A stretch of DNA of 64,000 nucleotides from Massilia antarctica (GTDB lineage: Bacteria; Pseudomonadota; Gammaproteobacteria; Burkholderiales; Burkholderiaceae_D), in assembly GCF_015689335.1 (NCBI RefSeq), contig NZ_CP065053.1, positions 3,472,001-3,536,000 of the forward strand, in the 5' to 3' direction. The position numbers and the translations under genes were made by a program. The notes beneath the pieces were generated by a model. The model had not been told where the DNA came from, made no database searches, and saw only the letters and a list, made by a program, of their open reading frames with translations. Positions 53,429 through 62,506 of this stretch are shown one piece after another. Position 1 is the stretch's first letter. The number at the start of each line of letters is the position of its first letter.

Positions 53429-56134
53429 ATGAATCAAATTCGCTGGATCTGCGCCGCCGCTTACCTTGTCACGGGCGCCGCGCTCGCCCTGCCGCTGCCC
53501 AAAGGCGTCGTGCAGGGACCTTCCGTCGAAGGCATTACCGAATACCGTTTGCCCAACGGCCTGAAGGTGCTGCTGTTTCCCGACTCGTCCAAGCCCACCG
53601 TCACCGTCAACGTCACCTACCTGGTCGGCTCGCGCCACGAGAACTATGGCGAGACCGGCATGGCCCACCTGCTCGAACACCTGATGTTCAAGGGTGCGCC
53701 CAACAACCGCAACATCGCGCAGCAATTCTCGCAGCGCGGCATGCAGTTCAACGGCACCACGGCGCTCGACCGCACCAACTACTACGAAGTGTTCCAGGCC
53801 GGCGACGACAACCTGCAATGGGCGCTGCAGATGGAAGCGGACCGCATGGTCCATTCCTACATCGCCAAGAAGGATCTCGACTCCGAAATGACGGTGGTGC
53901 GCAACGAGTACGAAAGCGGCGAGAATTCGCCCGGCGAAGTGCTGATGAAGCGCATGCAGAGCCTGGGCTACGACTGGCACAGCTACGGCCGTTCAACCAT
54001 CGGCAACCGCAGCGATATCGAGAACGTCAAAATCGAGAACCTGCAAGCGTTCTACCGCACCTGGTACCAGCCCGATAACGCGGTGCTGCTGGTGGCCGGC
54101 AAATTCGACCCGGCCCGCACCCTTGGCTGGATCGCGCAGCGTTTCGGCGCCATCCCCAAGCCGAAGCGCGCCTTGCCGCAGTTCTGGACGGTGGAGCCGA
54201 CCCAGGACGGCGAGCGCAGCTTCACCGTGCGCCGCCAGGGTGACGTGCAGCTCATCGCGGTCGGCTACAAGGTGCCGGCCGCCCTGCACGACGACAGCGA
54301 TGCCCTCAGCTTCGCCTCCGAAGTGCTGGGCGCGGCCACCACCGGGCGCCTGCACAAGCTGCTGGTCGAAAGCGGCAAGGCCAGCGACGTCTTCGCCTAC
54401 GCCGAAACCGGCTACGCGCCCGGCATGCTGTATTTCGGCGCCACGGTGAAAAAGGGCGATCCGATCGAACCGGTGCGCGACGCACTCACCGCCGCCGTCG
54501 AGGACTTCGCAAAAACGCCGCCGACCGAGGCCGAGATCGAGAGGGTGCGCCGCAACTACATGAACAGCATCGAGAAAAGCCTGAACGATCCGCAGCAGGT
54601 CGGCGTAGCCCTGTCCGAAGTGATCGCGCTCGGCGACTGGCGCCTGTTCTTTGTCGGGCGCGAACGCATCGCCACCCTCAGCGCGGCCGAAGTGGCGCAA
54701 GCGGCGGGGCGCTACCTGCGCCGCGACAACCGCGTGACCGGCCACTTCCTGCCGGACGACGCCCCGCGCCGCGCCGAGATCCCGCCGGCGCCGACCCTGG
54801 CCTCCGTGATGAAGGACTTCAAGCCCAAGGCCGCCAGCCAGAAGTCGGAAGACTTCGAGCCGAGCCAGGCCAACATCATGAAACGCAGCACCCTGGCCAG
54901 CGCGGGCGGCATCAAGCTTGCGCTGCTGCCCAAGAAGAACCGCGGCGAAGCCGTGTTCGTGGACCTGAACCTGCATTGGGGCGACGAGAAAAGCCTGTTC
55001 GGCAAAGGCATGCTGCCGGCGATGACGGGCGCCATGCTCACGCGCGGCACCACCAAATATACGCGCGAGCAGCTCTCGGACGCCTTCGACCAACTCAAGA
55101 TCAGCGGTGGCCTGATGGAGTTCGAAACCACCCGTTCCAACCTGGCCGAGGCGCTGCGCCTGATGGCGCACGTGCTCAAGGAGCCGACTTTTCCGGAAGC
55201 CGAATTCGAGCAGCTGCGCCAGCAAATGCTGGTCAGCCTGGAGTCGGGCCGCAGCGAGCCGCAATCGGTGGCCGGGCGCGTGCTGAGCGAGCATTTCGAC
55301 CATTATCCGAAGGGCGACATCCGCGCCAGCCGCACCCTCGACGAGCAGATCGCCGACGTCAAGGCGGTGCGCCTGGACGATGTGAAGGCTTACTACCGCG
55401 ACTTCTACGGCGCCTCGCACGGCGAACTGGCGATTGTCGGCGACTTCGACGCCGCGCCCGTGGCCCCGCTCATCGACGAGTTGTTCGGCAAGTGGCAGAG
55501 CCGCGCCAGTTATGCGCCGGTGCTGCGCACGCATGCGGCGATCGCGCCGATGAACAAGACCGTCAACCTGGCCGACAAGGAAAACGGCGTCGTCATGGCG
55601 CGCATGAACCTCGACCTGCAAGTCGACGATGCGGATTATCCGGCGCTGATGCTGGCCAATTATATTTTCGGCGAGGGCGGCCTGGAATCGCGCCTGATGA
55701 ACCGCATCCGCCAGAAGGATGGCCTGTCCTACGGCGGCGGCTCGCAACTGGGGGCAGGGGACCTTGACCGCGCCGGCAGCCTGACCATGAGCGCCATCGC
55801 CGCCCCGCAGAACCTGGCCCGGCTCGATGCCGCCATGCGCGAGGAACTCACGCGCGCCGTCATCAAGGGTTTTACCCCGGGTGAGCTGGCGGCGGCCAAA
55901 TCGGGCCTGTTGCAGCAGCGCGCGCAAAACCGCGCGGAAGACAACATCCTGGCCAGCGGCTGGACCTCGCTGCTGTACCTGGGCAAGACCTTCGAATGGA
56001 GCGAGCGCTTCGAGCAAAAACTGGCCGCTGTGTCGTTGGAGCAACTAAATGCCGCCTTCCGCAGGGCGATCGATCCGGCCAAGCTCAGCGTCGTCATAGC
56101 GGGAGATCAAGAGAAAGCCAAGCTCAAGCGGTAA
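53429..56134 (+). CDS. M16 family zinc peptidase (pitrilysin/insulinase type)
   Basis: This 901-residue exported protease has a signal peptide (NQIRWICAAAYLVTGAALA). The active N-terminal half has the inverted zinc motif HLLEH (HxxEH) in GMAHLLEHLMFKGAP, with a downstream Glu in NEYESGENSPGEVL. A second, inactive M16_C half follows (residues about 480-900). It should degrade peptides in the periplasm or at the membrane. The ATG at 53429 begins the signal peptide; the longer frame is not credible. Confidence 0.93.
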   Translation: MNQIRWICAAAYLVTGAALALPLPKGVVQGPSVEGITEYRLPNGLKVLLFPDSSKPTVTVNVTYLVGSRHENYGETGMAHLLEHLMFKGAPNNRNIAQQFSQRGMQFNGTTALDRTNYYEVFQAGDDNLQWALQMEADRMVHSYIAKKDLDSEMTVVRNEYESGENSPGEVLMKRMQSLGYDWHSYGRSTIGNRSDIENVKIENLQAFYRTWYQPDNAVLLVAGKFDPARTLGWIAQRFGAIPKPKRALPQFWTVEPTQDGERSFTVRRQGDVQLIAVGYKVPAALHDDSDALSFASEVLGAATTGRLHKLLVESGKASDVFAYAETGYAPGMLYFGATVKKGDPIEPVRDALTAAVEDFAKTPPTEAEIERVRRNYMNSIEKSLNDPQQVGVALSEVIALGDWRLFFVGRERIATLSAAEVAQAAGRYLRRDNRVTGHFLPDDAPRRAEIPPAPTLASVMKDFKPKAASQKSEDFEPSQANIMKRSTLASAGGIKLALLPKKNRGEAVFVDLNLHWGDEKSLFGKGMLPAMTGAMLTRGTTKYTREQLSDAFDQLKISGGLMEFETTRSNLAEALRLMAHVLKEPTFPEAEFEQLRQQMLVSLESGRSEPQSVAGRVLSEHFDHYPKGDIRASRTLDEQIADVKAVRLDDVKAYYRDFYGASHGELAIVGDFDAAPVAPLIDELFGKWQSRASYAPVLRTHAAIAPMNKTVNLADKENGVVMARMNLDLQVDDADYPALMLANYIFGEGGLESRLMNRIRQKDGLSYGGGSQLGAGDLDRAGSLTMSAIAAPQNLARLDAAMREELTRAVIKGFTPGELAAAKSGLLQQRAQNRAEDNILASGWTSLLYLGKTFEWSERFEQKLAAVSLEQLNAAFRRAIDPAKLSVVIAGDQEKAKLKR

Positions 56135-56233
56135 AAGTCGCCATACTTGCTGGCGGGATAGCAACGTTTACGGTATTCTGTTGCCTCGAGGAAGTATTTG
56201 CTTCCTCTGTAGAATATACGGAGATGTTGGATC

Positions 56234-57013
56234 ATGGCCAGGGAGAAGCAGAAGGAGTCGTCGTTCGAGGGCAAGGTTGTTCTCGTGACGGGCGCGGCGG
56301 GCGGCATCGGCCGCGCTGCCGCGGTGGCGTTCGGACGCGCCGGTGCGTGCGTGGTGGTGGCCGATACCTCGGTCGATGGCGGCCATGCGACGGCGGCGAT
56401 GATCGTCGAAAACGGCGGCAAGGCGCTGTTCGTGCAGTGTAATGTCACGCGCGCGACGGAAGTCGAAGCGCTGATCGACAAGACGGTGGCGTATTACGGG
56501 CGGCTCGATTGCGCGTTCAACAATGCCGGCATCGAGGAAGAGCACCTGCCGCTGGCGGACGCCGAGGAAGCGCTGTTCGACCGCATCATGAACGTCAACG
56601 TCAAGGGTACCTGGCTGTGCATGAAGTACGAGATCCGCCAGATGCTCAAGCAGGGCGGCGGCACGATCGTCAACACGGCATCGGTGGCCGGCTTGGTGGG
56701 CGCGCCGACGCAGCCGATTTACGCGGCCAGCAAGCACGCGGTGGTGGGCATGACCAAGACCGCGGCGGCCGAGTATGCGCGCGAAGGGATTCGTATTAAT
56801 AGTGTGTGTCCGGGCGTGGTCAATACGCCGATGATGGGCCGTGCGCTGGAACGCGAACCGCTGCGCGAGAAAAAGCTGCGCAATGTGCATCCGATGGGCC
56901 GGTTCGCCGAGCCGGCGGAGATTGCCCAGGCGGCCATGTGGCTGTGTTCCGAGCACAGTTCGTTCGTGACCGGGCACCAGTTGGCGGTCGATGGCGGGTT
57001 GACCGCGATTTAA
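56234..57013 (+). CDS. SDR-family NAD(P)-dependent oxidoreductase
   Basis: This 259-residue enzyme has TGAAGGIG (cofactor), NNAG, the catalytic Ser in TASVAGLVG, YAASK (Tyr-x-x-x-Lys) and a C-terminal LAVDGGLTA. It is a classical SDR of the glucose/3-oxoacyl reductase type; the substrate cannot be read. It is followed by a terminator. Confidence 0.92.
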   Translation: MAREKQKESSFEGKVVLVTGAAGGIGRAAAVAFGRAGACVVVADTSVDGGHATAAMIVENGGKALFVQCNVTRATEVEALIDKTVAYYGRLDCAFNNAGIEEEHLPLADAEEALFDRIMNVNVKGTWLCMKYEIRQMLKQGGGTIVNTASVAGLVGAPTQPIYAASKHAVVGMTKTAAAEYAREGIRINSVCPGVVNTPMMGRALEREPLREKKLRNVHPMGRFAEPAEIAQAAMWLCSEHSSFVTGHQLAVDGGLTAI

Positions 57014-57022
57014 GGAGTCACT

Positions 57023-57053
57023 GTCGTTTCTGCCGCTGGCAGAAACGACTTTC
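57023..57053 (+). terminator. Hairpin terminator after the SDR gene
   Basis: GTCGTTTCTGCC and GGCAGAAACGAC form a perfect 12-bp stem with a GCT loop, followed by TTTCC. Confidence 0.75.
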
Positions 57054-57074
57054 CTCGCCAAGGCGCTCGAACGA

Positions 57075-57160
57075 CGACTCCGCCGTACGCAACTCCGCCA
57101 CAAAATCCTCTATATCCCCAAGTTCGACCGGCAAATCTCCGCGGCGGTCTATTCTGCGGA
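57075..57160 (-). pseudogene. 3' fragment resembling the GntR gene's UTRA end
   Basis: Read on the minus strand, about 85 bases match the last codons of the intact GntR gene at 58336 (DFVAELRTA here, DFVAELSTA there; the shared DNA is ACTCCGCCAC-A/G-AAATC and flanks). The upstream coding part is absent. It looks like a decayed copy left on the far side of the orphan ORF. The rest of the 57014-57428 gap shows no supported gene. Confidence 0.45.
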
Positions 57161-57428
57161 ACACAGGCGTGCCCCACGCCATTCCATCCCCATCGTCTCG
57201 ACAGTGCGAGCTTGGCCTTGCAGGTGCGGCGCTAATTATTCCTAATTGTTTTTGATGGCGCGATGGTCGGGTGCTACGCTGAACGCAGCCTATCGAGGCG
57301 GCACGATCGACACCTGAGACATAAAGTCCACTGCGAACCTCGCCGTCAGCAAGCAATTGACCGCGCATTATCCGGTTTGGTGTTCTGCATGGCTATCGAT
57401 CGAATCGTCGTCACCCAAGGAGTTGCTT

Positions 57429-58253
57429 ATGTGTCCGCCGCCATCACCGACATCCGCGCCTGTCAGTAGCCCGCAGGCGCATTCTCTTCAGCATCGCGCC
57501 CATGCCGCCACGAGCAAGGCGCATCCAGTGCTTCGACGGGTAGCCAGCGCACCGGGGCGCCTCGCGGCAGGATGCAGCACCAGCAACGGATCGAGTTCCA
57601 CCGGGAGCGCGTCGAGCGCCTGCTCAGCAAGCAGCCGATCCGCATTTCTTCCCCCGTCGTCCACTGGTGCCACTGCTGCGCAGATCAAAGTACGGATCGA
57701 GGCATATGAGACGCTATTGAGTACCGACGTGATCCGCCGTGACCATGGCACTCGTGGCGGCAAAACCTGGTTCGAAGACCGCGCTAAAGATGAGCGCGGA
57801 CCTATGGCTACACATTTCTGTAACACATACAGTCCCGAAGAAGCTTTGATGCAAGAAAATTATCTGGCTCGAAACATTCACGGGAAGTCCTTTAATGCCA
57901 GCGATGTGTTCTTCTCGCAGTGGCGACAGGCTATGCAATCAGACGCCGGTGACATTCCGGACCGGCCACCATCTCGCATCGTACGCGACACGATAGATAA
58001 CCCTGAGTCCAAGGAGGCGCTCATTAAGATGTATGGCGAGGACGTGAATACTTACAATGAAATTGTGGGAAGTGAGAACTTCAACACGATTCTTCACGCA
58101 ACGCCCAACGGTAAAACGACCAGAGCCATTGTCGATGACTACAATCAGATTAACCGTGAGCGCAACAAGCCGCTCTTCAGGATCATCCGGCTGACGGTGC
58201 GCAAAACATCGGCACAAGGTGGCTGGAAACTGGAGTTTCATCTGGCCGAGTAG
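57429..58253 (+). CDS. Orphan protein with Ser/Pro-rich N-terminus, effector-like
   Basis: This 274-residue protein starts at an ATG with a perfect AAGGAG 7 bases upstream. Residues 1-90 are Ser/Ala/Pro-rich and low-complexity (MCPPPSPTSAPVSSPQAHSL), as in type III effectors. The C-terminal 180 residues are a folded, charged domain (VRIEAYETLLSTDVIRRDHG, MATHFCNTYSPEEALMQENY, DVFFSQWRQAM) that I do not recognise. The C-terminal DNA is lower in GC than the flanks. It sits between a GntR fragment and the intact GntR gene, as if inserted. Effector function is only an idea; no secretion genes are nearby. Confidence 0.7.
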   Translation: MCPPPSPTSAPVSSPQAHSLQHRAHAATSKAHPVLRRVASAPGRLAAGCSTSNGSSSTGSASSACSASSRSAFLPPSSTGATAAQIKVRIEAYETLLSTDVIRRDHGTRGGKTWFEDRAKDERGPMATHFCNTYSPEEALMQENYLARNIHGKSFNASDVFFSQWRQAMQSDAGDIPDRPPSRIVRDTIDNPESKEALIKMYGEDVNTYNEIVGSENFNTILHATPNGKTTRAIVDDYNQINRERNKPLFRIIRLTVRKTSAQGGWKLEFHLAE

Positions 58254-58335
58254 TTTTTAAGAGCGCGTTGCATCCCGCAGCCGCGATGGGGCTCGCACCG
58301 TCTTGCGAGCGCTCGCCTTCCTTGACCACGAGCGT

Positions 58336-59076
58336 CTACGCCGTACTCAACTCCGCCACGAAATCGTACATATCGCCCCTGAAGTAGGACCGGCAAAACT
58401 CCACCGCCCGTCCATCCCTCAGGAACGCCAGCCGTTCCACGCACAATCCCGCATCGCCTTCCTTCGATTGCAGCAGCTTGGCCTGCTCCGCATTGAGCAG
58501 CAGCGCCGATAAGCGTTGCAGCGCGCGCGTGGGCCGGTTGCCGGCCGCTTCCAGCGCCTCGTACATCGACACCCCCACCACGTCGAGCGATGGCAGGCAG
58601 GACGCCACGATGGTCGCGTACTCCAGGCACATCGGCAATTCGTCCGCATAGCGGATCCGGTTGAAGCGGTACACCGGCGCCCCGGGCGAGAGCCGCAGGC
58701 GCAAGGCTTCTTCCGGCGTCACCGTCCCTTCCGAGCGTTTCAGCCACACGCTACGCGGCGTGCGCCCGCGTGCCCGCATATCCTCCGAGAACGAGGTCAG
58801 CTTGGCGAAATTCTTCTCGATCCGCGTGTTGATGAAGTTGCCCGAGCCCGGCCGCTTGACCAGCAAGCCCTCGCTCACCAGGCCGTCGATGGCCTTGCGC
58901 ACCGTGATGCGCGAGATCGACAGGTCCAGCGCCAGTTGCCGTTCCGCCGGCAGGGCCTCGTCCGGGCCGAAGATGCGCTGGTCGATCGCTTCGCGCAGGG
59001 CGCGCTGCAATTGCTGGTACAGCGGCTGCGAGCTGGTCTGGGCCAAGGCTTGCATGATGTCGACAAGGGAAGTCAT
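58336..59076 (-). CDS. GntR-family regulator, HutC/UTRA type
   Basis: This 246-residue regulator has an N-terminal winged helix (YQQLQRALREAIDQRIFGPD, RQLALDLSISRITVRKAIDG) and a C-terminal UTRA ligand domain (SFSEDMRARGRTPRSVWL, RFNRIRYADELPMCLEYATI, GDMYDFVAELSTA). The longest frame starts upstream; the ATG at 59076 gives the normal start. It is divergent from a TonB-dependent receptor, a layout of the NagQ kind (amino-sugar uptake). The sugar ligand is inferred from that. Confidence 0.9.
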   Translation of the reverse strand: MTSLVDIMQALAQTSSQPLYQQLQRALREAIDQRIFGPDEALPAERQLALDLSISRITVRKAIDGLVSEGLLVKRPGSGNFINTRIEKNFAKLTSFSEDMRARGRTPRSVWLKRSEGTVTPEEALRLRLSPGAPVYRFNRIRYADELPMCLEYATIVASCLPSLDVVGVSMYEALEAAGNRPTRALQRLSALLLNAEQAKLLQSKEGDAGLCVERLAFLRDGRAVEFCRSYFRGDMYDFVAELSTA

Positions 59077-59309
59077 ACCAATCTGCTTTCGTTCGTGAGG
59101 GTGGGACCACTTTTCCTGTCGCCTGGCGCAAATTCGCCACATCATGCAGTTGTCGCATTTGCATATAACGATAATACCAAAAAAAGACCGCTGCCAGAGT
59201 CCTCCCTCTTGCAACTACGCAAAATTCGCCCCGAATGACCAGACCACTTGCCCAAAAACCCAGTCCACCCGTGTGTTATCGAAACAACATATGAAAAAAA
59301 TCACTTAAC

Positions 59310-59327
59310 TGGTAGTGTTCTGGTATT
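59310..59327 (+). promoter_or_regulatory. Direct TGGTA(G/T)T repeats upstream of the receptor gene
   Basis: TGGTAGT (59310-59316) and TGGTATT (59321-59327) are 11 bp apart, on the same face of the helix. Further TGGTAT-like boxes occur near 59164-59170 and at the GntR gene's start (59075-59081). They could be operators of the GntR protein. No other feature is seen in the 59077-59444 gap. Confidence 0.35.
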
Positions 59328-59444
59328 AAAGAGGAGTATATTGGCGTTAGATTGGTTTTAGACGTGGTGGTACCCGTAGCACATAAAAAGTCGTTGTTAA
59401 AAATGAACTGGCTTACTCACGGAGCCAACATCAAGGGGGAAGTA

Positions 59445-62237
59445 ATGAAGCGCAATCAGTCAGTAGTGAATAAGAACGCAGAGCGTCCTGTATCGACCAG
59501 CCTGACGCCGGTAGCGTCGGCCGCAGCTATTCTGGTGTTGAGCATCGCGATGTCGGCCCAGGCTCAGGCCCAGGGTCCCGCCAAGGCACCAAGCCTGGAC
59601 CCGGACGTCAAGGGTGAAGTGGTGGTGGTCACTGGTATCCGTGCGGCCATGCAGCAGTCGCTGAACCAGAAACGCAATTCCGACAGCCTGGTCGAAGTCA
59701 TTACTGCTGAAGACGTGGGCAAGATGCCCGACAAGAACGTCGCCGATTCCCTGCAGCGCCTGCCCGGCGTGAGCGTGGCCGCCGCCGGCGGTTCCGAAGG
59801 CAGCTTCGGCGAGAACGACCGGGTGGCCCTGCGCGGCACCCCGTTCGGCCTGACCCTGACCACCCTGAACAGCCACACCGTATCGAGCGGCGACTGGTTC
59901 GCCGACAACATCATCGGCGGCGGACGCAGCGTGAGCTTTTCCCTGTTCCCGTCCGAACTGATCGGCCGAGTGACGGTGCACAAGGGCGCGCAGGCCAACC
60001 TGCTCGAAGGCGGCGCTGTCGGTGTGGTGGACATCGAAACGCGCAAACCGCTGGACTTCAAGAAGGGCGTCAGTGCACAGATCAGCCTGGGCGCCGTGAA
60101 TTCGCAAAACTCCGGCAAGAACGATCCCCAGTTTAACGGCATGGTGAACTGGAAGAACGAAGCGGGCAACTTGGCCGTGCTGGTCCAGGGTTTCCATGAA
60201 AAGCGCACCCTGAGCCGCGTTGGCCAGGAAAACGGGATCTGGTACGATCCGGTCGAAGCCGGTTCGCCTGTCGACAAGGCCCTCCCTGGCGCAGCGAGCG
60301 CCATCCAGACCGATCCGGTCAAGGGCGCCAAGGCCAACTACCTGGGCGGCACCGCCTGGTTCGAGCAGGAACGCACCCGCAAGGGCGGCCTGATCGATAT
60401 CCAGTTCAAGCCGATCAGCGACGTCACGCTCGACCTGACCGCCTTCCGTTCGCATCTCGACGCACCGAACATCAACCACAACTTCATGCAATCCTTGGGC
60501 CGCTTCCTGGCGCCGAACTGGGCGACCAAGGATTTCCCGGCTGGTAACGTGAGCGGCACGGTCAACAACGGCGTGCTGACCCAGCTGACCGGCACCGTGC
60601 CGGCCAACTGCGCCACCTGTTCGAGCATGTCGAGCGCGGTGCAGGAAGAATTCAGCCGTCCCGTGGCCGAAAGCCAGTCGCAGTTCGTCAACCTGGACGG
60701 CAAATGGCGAGTCAGCGACAAGCTGACACTGTCCAGCAAGGTCGGCACCACCAAGGGTCTGGGCAATACCGTCAGCGGCGCGCTCGGCGTGTGGATGCCT
60801 TACACCGGCGGCAGCTACACCATCCATGGCGTCGACAAGGCAGTCACCTACGTGACCCCGGGCGCCGACAAGTTCTCGATCGGCGGCGGTCCTGACGGCG
60901 GCGGCAACATTCCGTACACCTACGGCTCGCACGTCACCGCGATCGACAAGGAAACCTACGGCCAGATCGACGGCACCTTGAAGCTTGATCTGGCCAGCGT
61001 GCAGTCGATCCAGTTCGGCGTGCGCGGCGCCGAGCACAAGCGCGACCTGACCGCCATCGGCATCAACGCCTTGCCTGGCTTGGCCGTGGTCGGCAACCTG
61101 CCGATGGGCGGGTTGACTTCCTTCCCGACCGAGTTCAACGACCTCGACGCCAACGGCGCCGGCTACTGGACGTTCTCGCGCGAGGCCGTCAACAGCTGGC
61201 TGAGCACCTACGCCAAGTACGAAGGCCACCTCAAGCAAAACGAATTCAAGATCAAGGAGCCGACCCGTTCGGCCTACGTGATGGCGAACTTCGGCGCCGA
61301 AGGCTTCTCGGGCAATGTCGGTGTGCGCGTGGTGCACACCAAGGAAGAAGTCGAGCGCAACGAGATCGCGCCGTCCGGCAACTTCGAGCCGCGCCTGTAC
61401 ACCAACACCTATCTCGACTTCCTGCCAAGCGCGAACTTCCGCATGGACCTGTCGAAGAACCTGGTGGCGCGGTTCTCGACCAGCCGCACGATGGCGCGTC
61501 CGGAGCTGGGCCAGATGGCCGGCACCGACCTGCGCGACGTGCAGGGCACCGGCAGCGCCGGCAACCCGAACCTGCGTCCGATCCGCGCGAATAACTTCGA
61601 CCTGGGCGTGGAATGGTATTTCGCCGAGAAGTCGCTGCTGGCGGCGGGCGCGTTCTATTCGGCGCTGGACGGTTATGTGACCTACGGTTCCGGCAGCGCG
61701 ACCTTCTACAACCAGTTGCAGAAGAAGAATACCGTGTACCAGATCGACACCCCGCTCAACACCACGGCGGAAGTGAAGGGCATGGAGTTTTCGTACCAGC
61801 AGGCGCTGCCGGCGGGTTTTGGCGTGAATGCCAATTACACCTACACCCTGGGCAAGGAAACCGGCAAGGCGCCGGGTTCGGTCTGCGGCAAGCTGACCTA
61901 TGCCGACTGCACCCTGATCGGTACCTCGAAGAACGCCTACAACGTCGGCGCGTTCTATGAGCAGGACAAGTTGAGCGCGCGTCTGACCTACAGCTGGCGC
62001 TCGGGCTTCTTGAATGGCACCAGCCGCAATTCGGCCTCGTACCAGGCGGCGGTCGGTTCGCTGTCGGCATCGCTGGCGTATCAGATCAATGAGAACTTCA
62101 GCGTCACCCTGGACGGCAAGGACTTGAACAATCCGATGGTGCGTTCGGTGATCCACACCGCCGGTGCGATGGATGTGCCGGGTTCGCTGTACAAGAATGG
62201 CCGCCAGATTTATCTGGCGCTGCACGGCAAATACTGA
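59445..62237 (+). CDS. TonB-dependent receptor (Xanthomonas/Caulobacter type)
   Basis: This 930-residue outer-membrane receptor has a signal peptide (ASAAAILVLSIAMSAQAQA), a plug domain (VVVTGIRAAMQQSLNQKRNS, EDVGKMPDKNVADSLQRLPG, RVALRGTPFG) and a beta-barrel ending in YLALHGKY, a standard aromatic C-terminus. It belongs to the group that often takes up oligosaccharides or amino sugars, which agrees with the UTRA regulator beside it. The ATG at 59445 has AAGGGGG upstream. A strong terminator follows. Confidence 0.93.
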   Translation: MKRNQSVVNKNAERPVSTSLTPVASAAAILVLSIAMSAQAQAQGPAKAPSLDPDVKGEVVVVTGIRAAMQQSLNQKRNSDSLVEVITAEDVGKMPDKNVADSLQRLPGVSVAAAGGSEGSFGENDRVALRGTPFGLTLTTLNSHTVSSGDWFADNIIGGGRSVSFSLFPSELIGRVTVHKGAQANLLEGGAVGVVDIETRKPLDFKKGVSAQISLGAVNSQNSGKNDPQFNGMVNWKNEAGNLAVLVQGFHEKRTLSRVGQENGIWYDPVEAGSPVDKALPGAASAIQTDPVKGAKANYLGGTAWFEQERTRKGGLIDIQFKPISDVTLDLTAFRSHLDAPNINHNFMQSLGRFLAPNWATKDFPAGNVSGTVNNGVLTQLTGTVPANCATCSSMSSAVQEEFSRPVAESQSQFVNLDGKWRVSDKLTLSSKVGTTKGLGNTVSGALGVWMPYTGGSYTIHGVDKAVTYVTPGADKFSIGGGPDGGGNIPYTYGSHVTAIDKETYGQIDGTLKLDLASVQSIQFGVRGAEHKRDLTAIGINALPGLAVVGNLPMGGLTSFPTEFNDLDANGAGYWTFSREAVNSWLSTYAKYEGHLKQNEFKIKEPTRSAYVMANFGAEGFSGNVGVRVVHTKEEVERNEIAPSGNFEPRLYTNTYLDFLPSANFRMDLSKNLVARFSTSRTMARPELGQMAGTDLRDVQGTGSAGNPNLRPIRANNFDLGVEWYFAEKSLLAAGAFYSALDGYVTYGSGSATFYNQLQKKNTVYQIDTPLNTTAEVKGMEFSYQQALPAGFGVNANYTYTLGKETGKAPGSVCGKLTYADCTLIGTSKNAYNVGAFYEQDKLSARLTYSWRSGFLNGTSRNSASYQAAVGSLSASLAYQINENFSVTLDGKDLNNPMVRSVIHTAGAMDVPGSLYKNGRQIYLALHGKY

Positions 62238-62266
62238 GGCTGAGATGGAGGGACTCCGGTCCCGCC

Positions 62267-62302
62267 CAAAAAAACGGGACGCTTGGGCGTCCCGTTTTTT
62301 TT
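62267..62302 (+). terminator. Rho-independent terminator of the TonB-dependent receptor
   Basis: ACGGGACGC/GCGTCCCGT stem with a TTGG loop, A7 before and T8 after. Confidence 0.95.
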
Positions 62303-62506
62303 GTATGAGAGGCCGTTGTGCTTAATTTTTACCGCGCTTCATCCGAGCATCTGACTTTCTTGATTCGTTCAGCGAAGGCACGACTTGCCAGTGTCAGCTT
62401 GTGGGAAAATATTTCAGCACACATCGCATGACGTAGAGAACGGTATAAACTAAGCAATCATTTCGAGCCACGATGCTTCTTCCACTATCTTGACAAGGAA
62501 TTGTTG

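Noticed and set aside
57018..57368. Minus-strand 116-codon ORF as a real gene
   Set aside because: Only the GntR-like DFVAELRTA region has similarity to anything; the rest is unlike protein, so I annotate just the fragment.
59460..62225. 921-codon minus-strand ORF opposite the TonB-dependent receptor
   Set aside because: Shadow of a high-GC gene; the plus strand has signal peptide, plug and barrel motifs.
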